Source: Egibacteraceae bacterium
GTDB lineage: Bacteria; Actinomycetota; Nitriliruptoria; Euzebyales; Egibacteraceae
Assembly (NCBI GenBank): GCA_035540635.1
Contig: DATLGH010000037.1
Span: 1-48,433, forward strand
Direction: 5' to 3'
Length of the DNA stretch: 48,433 nucleotides
The notes beneath the pieces are model-generated. The model was not told where the DNA came from. It ran no database searches and saw nothing but the letters and a program-made list of their open reading frames with translations. Shown here one piece after another: positions 42,249 through 48,433 of the stretch. Both the position numbers and the translations under genes were made by a program. Numbering within the stretch: position 1 is the first letter of the stretch; every line of letters starts with the position of its first letter.

Positions 42249-42509
42249 TCAGGCGCGCCAGCGCTCCTCGCTCCAGTGGTCGATGATTCCGCCGATGGTC
42301 AGGTCGGTGGTGATCGTCGGATCGCCGGTGGCATGGCGGGCCGCCGAGGTGCGCATGGTGATGACGAAGTCGCCCGGCTTTGCGCCGACCGGGTCGAGCG
42401 CCACTTCCAGGTCGCCGCCGTCGTCCTCGACCACCCGCAGCGACTTGCTTTGGAGCGGGGGGACTCGGCTGGTGGTGACGAGGTCGCGCACGACGCGGTG
42501 GATGTTCAT
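42249..42509 (-). CDS. csoS4B: Carboxysome vertex pentamer protein CsoS4B (BMC-P)
   Basis: 86 aa from ATG overlapping the csoS4A stop (ATGA). The EutN/CcmL-type fold is seen in LQSKSLRVVEDDGGDLEVAL, DPVGAKPGDFVITMRTSAAR and TIGGIIDHW. Pentamers cap the vertices of the shell and seal it. With CsoS4A it forms the two pentamer proteins typical of alpha-carboxysomes. Confidence 0.93.
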   Translation of the reverse strand: MNIHRVVRDLVTTSRVPPLQSKSLRVVEDDGGDLEVALDPVGAKPGDFVITMRTSAARHATGDPTITTDLTIGGIIDHWSEERWRA

Positions 42510-42838
42510 CGTCGCCGCCCACCGGCCGCAGACGAGGCAGCCGACTCCACGGCGTGCAGCTGCGTTTCCTCGGCCTCCTCGTCTCCCGGACTCTCCTCGT
42601 CCCAGTAGTCGATGATGCCGACGATGGTGAGGTCGCTCGGGTAGTCCTTGTGGCCGGCGGCTTCGCGTGCCGCCGAGCTGCCCACGGCGATCACCCAGTC
42701 GCCGGGCTTGCAGCCGACGGGGTCGACCGCCACCTGCTTGCCTCCCTTCTGGTCCTGGACAACCAGGAGCCGGTGGAGTTCGAGGCCGCTGATGCGGGCG
42801 GTGGCGACCAGCGTGCCTTCGACGCAGAAGATCTTCAT
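42506..42838 (-). CDS. csoS4A: Carboxysome vertex pentamer protein CsoS4A (BMC-P)
   Basis: 110 aa from ATG at 42838 with SD GGAGG, overlapping the csoSCA stop. The conserved opening MKIFCVEGTLVATARI, LELHRLLVVQDQ, DPVGCKPGDWVIAVGSSAAR and LTIVGIIDYWDEE match the vertex protein family. A C-terminal acidic then Arg-rich tail (DEEAEETQ... GGRRR) of about 25 residues extends beyond the usual end. Confidence 0.93.
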   Translation of the reverse strand: MKIFCVEGTLVATARISGLELHRLLVVQDQKGGKQVAVDPVGCKPGDWVIAVGSSAAREAAGHKDYPSDLTIVGIIDYWDEESPGDEEAEETQLHAVESAASSAAGGRRR

Positions 42839-44421
42839 CGCCGTGCCTCCTTCGTTCGCGCTCCGGGTGGGCACGAGCCCGGCGGGGCGTCGCCCTCGGC
42901 CTCGACCACCTCCAGGCGCGACCTGTCTCGCGTTCGCACGACCCCTTGGGTGACGAGGCCAGCGGGGCCGGCCGCACCCGCATACCGGGCCTCGATCGCC
43001 GCGGCAAGGCGGCGAGCACGTGCGTGCGCCCTGGCGCTGGCGCCCGGGATGCGCTCGTCGTAGGCGACGTGCACGAGCACCGGCACCCCAACCCCGTGCG
43101 GCGCGTTCATACTCGCGAGCACCCGGATGCCGATGTCGAGGTCGGCGGCGCCTTCCTCGAGGGTGCTCATCTGCGCCTGGAAAGTGAGGTTGCGCAGCTG
43201 AACGTCGTCCATCGCGTCGCCGGCAACGATCAGCTTCTCGCCGTGGCCGGAATCCGCGTACCTTCCGCCGCTCCAGCCGAGCACCGCGTCGACCTCTCCG
43301 ATGTTGTTCTTCAGCAGGTAGCCGCACAGCCAGCGCATGCCCTCGGTCGCGGCGTCGGCCGCGTCCACGCCGGCGCAGTCGGCGACCGCGTGGCGGATGA
43401 ACTCCTTGGCGGCCTCGCGCTCGAGGCTCGCCGTCTGCTCGTAGAGCGTGGCGCTGGAGACGAAGCGGTCCACGTCGGTCCGACCGGCGGCATCGGGAAC
43501 GTGGACGCGGATGGCGTCGGTGTCCGTGTCCACCCCGACGAGCAGCGTGGCCACGCTCGCCGCGCAGCACTGGGTGGACTCGACCGCACCCTCGAGCTCC
43601 TGGAGCCGCGCCAACAGTGCGGTCGCGGCGCGCTCGTCGTCACTGTCGAACGCGGCACAGCCCTCGTGGCGTGGGTCGACGCTGCTGAAGTGGTAGAGCC
43701 CGATCTTCAGGTAGCGCGTGGGCTCGCTGGCGTCGTTCGGCCAGCCCTCGCGCCAGCGTCGCAGCTCCACCGCTTCCCAGCGGTGCAGCGCGTCCTCGAC
43801 GTCGAACATCGCGCCGACATACGCGTCCCGCCACACGACGACCGCGGGCGGCACCCGCAGGATGAAATCCACCGCCCCGGCGAGGCGCCCGTCAGCGCAG
43901 GCGGTGATGTCGACCGCGTGGAAGCCGAAACGCCGGATCAACACCTCGGCGCTCTCGCCCTCGTCGAGCAGCCGTGCGAGGTTCCGGTCGAACTCGCGCT
44001 CGACCAGGTTGCGGAAGGTCCCGAGCACGCAACGGGCGTGGATGCGACCGAGGTCCAGCGGTGTGCTCCAGGACGACTCGAGCTCAGCCGCCGGGATGTC
44101 GACCCTGAGCGAGTCGGCCAGCTCGCGATGCGCCTGTTCGGGGAAGCCGTCGTCAAACTGGCGCGGTGCCAGCCGGCGAAGGACGGGCTCGATGAGCGCG
44201 AACGCGGCCGCGATCTCCTCGGCCCGCTGCTTCAGGGCGGCGGTGAGCGCCGGCTCGGCCAGCGGATGCTCACCCGCTGGCAGGGTGAGCCCGTACGCCC
44301 CGTTCCGGACTGGCTGGCCCGGCGACGACGTCACCGTCGCCACCGCGCTCGAGCGTGGCCAGGCCGCAGCCTGGTCCCAGGGAGCACGGCAGCGCCCGTC
44401 GGGCTGGAGCAGGGACTTCAT
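42835..44421 (-). CDS. csoSCA: Carboxysomal carbonic anhydrase CsoSCA
   Basis: 528 aa from ATG overlapping the csoS2 stop (ATGA). It has the epsilon/beta-type zinc site: Cys and the Asp-Arg dyad in DITACADGRLAGAVDF, then His and Cys in LYHFSSVDPRHEGCAAF. It converts bicarbonate to CO2 inside the shell. The N-terminal region (AEPALTAALKQRAEEIAAAF) and the duplicated C-terminal domain, lacking a second zinc site, are as in the family. Length is close to the typical 510-530 residues. Confidence 0.95.
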   Translation of the reverse strand: MKSLLQPDGRCRAPWDQAAAWPRSSAVATVTSSPGQPVRNGAYGLTLPAGEHPLAEPALTAALKQRAEEIAAAFALIEPVLRRLAPRQFDDGFPEQAHRELADSLRVDIPAAELESSWSTPLDLGRIHARCVLGTFRNLVEREFDRNLARLLDEGESAEVLIRRFGFHAVDITACADGRLAGAVDFILRVPPAVVVWRDAYVGAMFDVEDALHRWEAVELRRWREGWPNDASEPTRYLKIGLYHFSSVDPRHEGCAAFDSDDERAATALLARLQELEGAVESTQCCAASVATLLVGVDTDTDAIRVHVPDAAGRTDVDRFVSSATLYEQTASLEREAAKEFIRHAVADCAGVDAADAATEGMRWLCGYLLKNNIGEVDAVLGWSGGRYADSGHGEKLIVAGDAMDDVQLRNLTFQAQMSTLEEGAADLDIGIRVLASMNAPHGVGVPVLVHVAYDERIPGASARAHARARRLAAAIEARYAGAAGPAGLVTQGVVRTRDRSRLEVVEAEGDAPPGSCPPGARTKEARR

Positions 44422-46751
44422 CCTTGGCCACCCCCGGAGACGGTGACCATTGCCGCCGCCTTCGGGTTCCAGCCGGAGCGGCCGGTGACCTTCTGGTCCT
44501 CGGGCGGTGCTCCGGGCGTGGCCAGGTGCCGGAACTTGAGCGCGCCCGCCCAGCCGTTGGGCTCGCCGCCGCCCTCGCTGGGGTTGCGCCCGGCTGCGAT
44601 GTAGCCCTCGGTCCCGGTGACCCGGTCGTGGGCCGTCCAGGCGGCGGGGGAACCGGTGATCGGACGACCGTCGGTGCGCCCCTCGCCCGTGACCGCCGGT
44701 GGCTTGCCGTTACGGTTCAGCCGGGGCCGGAACAGGAACTCGTTGTTGCCGGTCACCTTGCCTTCGCCGACGGCGAAGGACCCGGTGATGGAGCCAGGCA
44801 CGGTGGAAGCGGGCGGCGCCGCGTTGTCGGTCTCGGCGTCGTCGCTCTCCCTGCCTGCCAGGCGCCGCGCCAGGGCCCCCGGGAAGGGCTGCCAGCGGGC
44901 CCAGTCGTCGGCCGCCGGCTCCGCGGCCCGCAGATCGCCGTAGTAGGACGTGCCGGTGACAGTGTGCCGCTGGCCGCGCTCGGTGCCGGTGACCGCCTCG
45001 GCGGGCACGGGAAGGTCGCCGGTCACGGCCACACCTTCCGGCCTGGACGCGAGACGCTGGGCCGCGGACTCGCCCTCGTCGGGCTCGCACCAGCCGAAGA
45101 TGGTGGATGGCCCCTGGTAAGGCGTGCCGGTCAGCGGGCGGCAGGCACCCGGCTCGTCGCCGGTGACGTTGGGGCGGTGCTCCACGCTGGGACCGGTGAC
45201 GCGCTGGCCCCCCCAAGTCTGCGCCACCGTCACCTTGCCGGCGGTCACCGGGTCCAGACGCGCCCGGTTGAGGTGCGCGGCCGGCGCGGTACCGCCACCG
45301 GTGCCGCCGCACTCGCTGGAGTACGAGGAAAGGTCCTGGTACTGGTCGCCGGTGATCGGGCGGCAGACGCCGGCCTCGTTCCCGGTGACGCGCGCGCTGC
45401 GGCCGACGGCCGTGCCGGTGACGGCCAGCCCGCCGTCGGTGGTCGCCAGCCCGGGCCCGTCCCCGTGCGAGGCGGCTATTCCAGGCTGGATGACCGCGGT
45501 CGCTCCGTGCGGGTCGGCCCGGCGCGGGAACTGCGTGGAACGGTAGGCGCCGTCGCTGCGTGGGGTCAGGTCGTCGTCCAACTTCTGTTCGGCTTCGCCG
45601 GTGATGCGGAGGTGCTCGCCGGCCTCGTCACCGGTGATGGGCACCTTGCCGCGAACCGTGGTGCCGGAGACGACGAGGCCCTGGGGCGTGCGTACCAGCC
45701 CGACCTTCGGCCCAGCGCCCAACGCGGGGGCCGACCCGTCGGCCGCGACGTACTGCGTGCCCGACACCGGGAGCGCGGCGCCGGGCTCGTCGCCCGTGAC
45801 CCGCACGCCCGGACCGATCCGCAGCCCGGTCACGCCCTGGCCGCCGTGGGTGGGCGACACGATCACCTTGGGCGGGTACCGGACCCCGCCCTCCCGCTGG
45901 GGCCTGCTGATCCCTGCGCTGCCGAGGCGGCTCGCCTCGGCGCGCCGAGCCCGGGCCTGCTCACGACCCGAGCCAACGCCGTCCACCTGCGGCTTCTCCG
46001 CGGCGGGCGGCGCGCCGGCACGGGGTGCAGCCGCCACCCCGTCACCGCCGCCGTCCAGCGCCTGCTTGCCCTGGGACAGCTGACGGCGGCGCTGCATGGA
46101 AAGCGCGCGGCCGAGGTGGGCGTCGGCCACGCCGGCGGTCGCGACCGCCGGCCCCCCCGGAGCCCCGTGCGCGCCGCTCGGAGCGCCCTGACCGCCGGCG
46201 GCGGCGGGCGGCGCGCCGGCGCCCGCGCCGGCCTCGCCGTCCAGCGCCTGCTTGCCCTGAGACAGCTGACGGCGGCGTTGCATGGAGAGGACGCGGCCGA
46301 GGTGGGCGTCGCCCACGCCGGCGGTCGCGACCGCCGGCCCCCCCGGAGCCCCTTGCGTGCCGTTCGACGCGCCTTGACCGTCGGCGGCGGCGGGCGACGC
46401 GCCGTCGCCGTCCAGCGCCCGCTTGCCCTGGGACATCTGGCGGCGGCGTTGCATGGAGAGGGCGCGGCCGAGGTGGACGTCGCCCACGCCGTCGGTCGCG
46501 ACCGCCGTCCCCCTCGGAGCCCCTTGCGTGCCGTTCGACGCGCCTTGACCGGTGGCAGCGGCGGGCGGAGCCCCCGCGCCGTTGACCTGCAGGTTCTCCG
46601 CGGCGGGAGGCGCGCCGTTGCCGCTCAGCGCCTGCTTGCCCTGGGACAGCTGGCGGCGGCGCGACATCGCCGCGGTGCGGCCGTCACGGGCAGCATGTTG
46701 CAGCTCGGCCAGCTCACCGCTGTCGTCGGCTTGGACCGCGTACATTCCCAT
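44418..46751 (-). CDS. csoS2: Carboxysome scaffold protein CsoS2
   Basis: 777 aa with SD GGAGGTG before the ATG at 46751. N-terminal region (about residues 20-235) has four RuBisCO-binding repeats of the form SRRRQLSQGKQAL or QRRRQLSQGKQAL. The middle region (about 305-600) has five VTG/ITG-rich repeats such as VTGNEAGVCRPITGDQYQ; two carry Cys, and this is fewer than the six or seven usual in proteobacteria. The C-terminus (about 640-777) has ITGSFAVGEGKVTGNNEF and ends KVTGRSGWNPKAAAMVTV, the shell-binding part. CsoS2 condenses RuBisCO and joins it to the shell. Confidence 0.95.
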   Translation of the reverse strand: MGMYAVQADDSGELAELQHAARDGRTAAMSRRRQLSQGKQALSGNGAPPAAENLQVNGAGAPPAAATGQGASNGTQGAPRGTAVATDGVGDVHLGRALSMQRRRQMSQGKRALDGDGASPAAADGQGASNGTQGAPGGPAVATAGVGDAHLGRVLSMQRRRQLSQGKQALDGEAGAGAGAPPAAAGGQGAPSGAHGAPGGPAVATAGVADAHLGRALSMQRRRQLSQGKQALDGGGDGVAAAPRAGAPPAAEKPQVDGVGSGREQARARRAEASRLGSAGISRPQREGGVRYPPKVIVSPTHGGQGVTGLRIGPGVRVTGDEPGAALPVSGTQYVAADGSAPALGAGPKVGLVRTPQGLVVSGTTVRGKVPITGDEAGEHLRITGEAEQKLDDDLTPRSDGAYRSTQFPRRADPHGATAVIQPGIAASHGDGPGLATTDGGLAVTGTAVGRSARVTGNEAGVCRPITGDQYQDLSSYSSECGGTGGGTAPAAHLNRARLDPVTAGKVTVAQTWGGQRVTGPSVEHRPNVTGDEPGACRPLTGTPYQGPSTIFGWCEPDEGESAAQRLASRPEGVAVTGDLPVPAEAVTGTERGQRHTVTGTSYYGDLRAAEPAADDWARWQPFPGALARRLAGRESDDAETDNAAPPASTVPGSITGSFAVGEGKVTGNNEFLFRPRLNRNGKPPAVTGEGRTDGRPITGSPAAWTAHDRVTGTEGYIAAGRNPSEGGGEPNGWAGALKFRHLATPGAPPEDQKVTGRSGWNPKAAAMVTVSGGGQG
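46053..46540 (-). repeat. Three near-identical long repeats in the csoS2 N-region
   Basis: DNA units beginning near 46053, 46237 and 46409, each about 170-185 bp, encode GQGASNGTQGAPGGPAVATA-like linkers plus DAHLGRALSMQRRRQLSQGK. Two of them differ by only a few bases over most of their length, implying recent expansion or gene conversion. A fourth, more diverged copy of the binding motif lies nearer the 5' end. Confidence 0.85.
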
Positions 46752-46753
46752 GC

Positions 46754-47032
46754 TCAGCCACCTCCGCCGCGGTGGACGATGAGAGCCGGCGCGACGGCGC
46801 CGGCTGCAGCGGCCGTCCGGTCACCGCCGCCGTTCAGCGCCTGCTTGGCGGGAGCACGGAGCTCGGCCTCCCGGAACCCGATGCGCACCCGCTCGTGCGC
46901 GGGCGCCAAAGCCGGCCGGCCGGCGGCGAGCGCTCGGCGCCGCGACATCGCCGCAGCGCGGCCCTGACGGGCAGCACCTCGGAGCGCGGCGGCGTAACCG
47001 CTGTCGGCGGTCTGGACCACGCGCATTCGCAT
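46754..47032 (-). CDS. Stand-alone mini-CsoS2 (CsoS2 N-terminal-like small protein)
   Basis: 92 aa from ATG at 47032, 2 nt after the cbbS stop, with GGAG about 10 nt upstream. Residues 3-42 align with the start of CsoS2: RVVQTADSGYAAALRGAARQ then GRAAAMSRRRALAAGRPAL, against YAVQADDSGELAELQHAARD then GRTAAMSRRRQLSQGKQAL. A second half-motif (PAKQALNGGGDR) follows. It contains no middle or C-terminal scaffold repeats and stops 2 nt before the csoS2 ATG, which has its own SD, so it is a separate gene. It likely carries one RuBisCO-binding motif. Confidence 0.8.
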   Translation of the reverse strand: MRMRVVQTADSGYAAALRGAARQGRAAAMSRRRALAAGRPALAPAHERVRIGFREAELRAPAKQALNGGGDRTAAAAGAVAPALIVHRGGGG

Positions 47033-47034
47033 TC

Positions 47035-47433
47035 TCAGCGGGCTCCATTGGAGCGGGCTCCATTGGAGCGGGCTCCATTGGACGCCCACTGCCCCAGGCC
47101 GGCATCAGCCCGGTGGACGATGAAGGCCGTGCCCTGACTCTGCATGTAGTTGTCGTAGCCGAGGAGGCGCACGTGGTGACCGGGATTGGCGCGGTGGCAC
47201 TCGTCGAGCTCGGCCAGGACCTTGTCGACCGACCGCTCACCGAAGAGCGGGAGCTTCCACAGGTACCAGAAGTTCGAGAAGGACTTCTCGGGCTCCGTGT
47301 GTTCGATGGCCGGTATCCAGCCGGACTCGATGATGTACGCGATCTGGTAGCGGAGCCGCTCGGGCGTCATCGGTGGCAGGTAGGAGAAGGTCTCCACATG
47401 GCGCGGGGTGGGCGGGTAGGGCTCAACGTGCAT
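47035..47433 (-). CDS. cbbS: RuBisCO small subunit, with repeat-extended C-terminus
   Basis: 132 aa, ATG with SD AAGGAGAG. The family pattern is clear: [60 protein letters not shown] and [14 protein letters not shown]. The core ends near residue 111; an added tail follows with three identical SNGAR repeats, encoded by perfect 15-bp DNA repeats. Form I small subunits usually stop near 110-118 residues. The tail may be free on the outside of the holoenzyme. Confidence 0.95.
   Translation of the reverse strand: MHVEPYPPTPRHVETFSYLPPMTPERLRYQIAYIIESGWIPAIEHTEPEKSFSNFWYLWKLPLFGERSVDKVLAELDECHRANPGHHVRLLGYDNYMQSQGTAFIVHRADAGLGQWASNGARSNGARSNGAR
47038..47082 (-). repeat. Three perfect 15-bp repeats at the cbbS 3' end
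   Basis: GCGGGCTCCATTGGA is repeated three times without mismatch (47038-47052, 47053-47067, 47068-47082), encoding [15 protein letters not shown] in cbbS. The last copy also supplies the GGAG that would act as SD for the mini-CsoS2 gene. Confidence 0.97.
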
Positions 47434-47498
47434 TCAATCTCTCCTTGAGGGGAGGGTGAGGCGCCGAGGGGGTGGAACCCGCGACCAGTCCTTTGCGA

Positions 47499-48433
47499 TC
47501 ATGAGGTGGCTGCTCCCTCGAGCTTGTCCACGGTCTCGAACTCGAACTTGATCTCCTTCCAGGTCTCCATCGCCACCGCGAGCTCGGGGCTGTGGCGGGC
47601 CGCCTCGGTCAAGATCTCGCGACCCTCGAGTTCGACTTCCCGGCCCTGGTTCCGTGCCTCCACGCAGGCCTCGAGCGCCACCCGGTTGGCGTGGGCGCCG
47701 GCTGCGTTGCCCCACGGGTGGCCGAGCGTCCCGCCGCCGAACTGCAGGCAGGCGTCATCGCCGAAGATCGCCACCAGTGCGGGCATGTGCCAGACATGGA
47801 TGCCTCCGGAGGCAACGGGAATCACGCCGGGCATCGATCCCCAGTCCTGGTCGAAGAAGATGCCGCGCCTGCGGTTCTCGGGCACGAAGGACTCCCGCAG
47901 GAGATCAATCCAGCCCATGGTGGCCTGGCGATCGCCCTCGAGCTTGCCGACCACGGTGCCGGCGTGGAGATGGTCGCCCCCGGACAGGCGCAGGCACTTG
48001 GCGATCACCCGGAAGTGGATGCCGTGCATGGGGTTGCGGTCGATCACCGCGTGCATGGCACGGTGGATGTGGAGCAGCATGCCGTTCTCGCGACACCAGT
48101 TCGCCAAACCCGTGTTGGCGGTGAAGCCGGCGGTGAGGAAGTCGTGCATGATGATCGGGGCGCCCAGCGACTTGGCGAACTCGGCCCGCTTGTACATCTC
48201 CTCCGGGGTGGACGCGGTGACGTTGAGGTAGTGGCCCTTGCGCTCGCCGGTCTCGGCCGTGGCCTTGTGTACCGCTTCCATCACGAATTCGAAGCGGTGG
48301 TTCCAGCGCATGAACGGCTGGCTGTTGATGTTCTCGTCGTCCTTGGTGAAGTCGAGCCCGCCTCGGAGGCACTCGTAGACGGCACGCCCGTAGTTCTTGG
48401 CCGACAGGCCGAGCTTGGGCTTGATCGTGCAGC
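47499..48433 (-). CDS. cbbL: RuBisCO large subunit, C-terminal two thirds (cut by right edge)
   Basis: About 310 residues are visible; the N-terminus lies past the edge. The active-site Lys in [20 protein letters not shown], the carbamylated Lys in [17 protein letters not shown], the His of [10 protein letters not shown] and loop 6 [17 protein letters not shown] are all intact. These are form I features, and the direct link to cso genes indicates form IA. It carboxylates RuBP inside the carboxysome. The gap to cbbS is 65 nt with a good SD. Confidence 0.97.
   Translation of the reverse strand, partial: CTIKPKLGLSAKNYGRAVYECLRGGLDFTKDDENINSQPFMRWNHRFEFVMEAVHKATAETGERKGHYLNVTASTPEEMYKRAEFAKSLGAPIIMHDFLTAGFTANTGLANWCRENGMLLHIHRAMHAVIDRNPMHGIHFRVIAKCLRLSGGDHLHAGTVVGKLEGDRQATMGWIDLLRESFVPENRRRGIFFDQDWGSMPGVIPVASGGIHVWHMPALVAIFGDDACLQFGGGTLGHPWGNAAGAHANRVALEACVEARNQGREVELEGREILTEAARHSPELAVAMETWKEIKFEFETVDKLEGAATS

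Noticed and set aside
46754-47089. Frameshift splitting one long csoS2
   Set aside because: The small ORF duplicates, and does not precede, the CsoS2 N-terminus, and csoS2 has its own complete start with a strong SD.
1-48433. tRNA or rRNA genes, integrase or insertion sequences
   Set aside because: I looked for tRNA T-loop motifs, rRNA segments and transposase motifs and found none that I could support.

Overview
The window is very GC-rich, with dense ATGA/GTGA gene overlaps and many GTG starts. It looks like a chromosome segment of a flagellated, carbon-fixing actinobacterium. Three things point there: the order O-methyltransferase / ECF sigma / anti-sigma / HtrA / TatB / Mrp matches the sigE-rseA-htrA-tatB-mrp neighbourhood known from mycobacteria; many genes have a TANNNT -10 box only 6-8 nt before the start codon (leaderless style); and the flagellar genes lack outer-membrane parts in what is visible. 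A Nitriliruptoria/Acidimicrobiia-like lineage is my guess, not something the sequence proves.

Layout. (1) 1-11186, minus strand: flagellar cluster. Reading in the direction of transcription it runs fliC, fliD, fliS, a FliT-like gene, then flgB-flgC-fliE-fliF-fliG-[36-bp tandem repeats]-fliH-fliI-fliJ-lytic transglycosylase-fliK (cut by the left edge). Upstream of fliC is an FHA+LuxR regulator coupled to a PHP phosphatase. (2) 13185-25280: a TldD/TldE pair, a small membrane protein with acidic repeats, a Nudix hydrolase, an alpha/beta hydrolase lacking the usual serine, an unknown protein plus an SDR epimerase, a primary-type sigma factor behind a MerR-like promoter and a 40-codon ORF, an MFS transporter, an LppM-like lipoprotein, Mrp and a PAP2 phosphatase. 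(3) 25277-30883: the tatB, htrA, rseB-like, anti-sigma, sigE envelope-stress block with a divergent O-methyltransferase, and a membrane protein. (4) 30990-34079: thioesterase, leucyl aminopeptidase, cupin, lipoprotein. (5) 34076-48433, minus strand: a CO2-fixation island. In transcription order: cbbL (cut by the right edge), cbbS, a small CsoS2-like gene, csoS2, csoSCA, csoS4A, csoS4B, csoS1, a PCD-like Rubisco assembly factor, a disordered acidic protein, a Nudix-ThiE fusion, dabB, dabA, cbbR and a broken cbbX.

How it fits together: region 5 encodes an alpha-carboxysome (form I RuBisCO, scaffold, shell, carbonic anhydrase) and a DAB inorganic-carbon pump, i.e. a nearly complete CO2-concentrating mechanism with its LysR regulator. 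The most unusual items are the stand-alone mini-CsoS2 ORF between cbbS and csoS2 together with the repeat-extended CbbS tail, the tandem repeat array between fliG and fliH, and the decayed cbbX beside an intact carboxysome operon.
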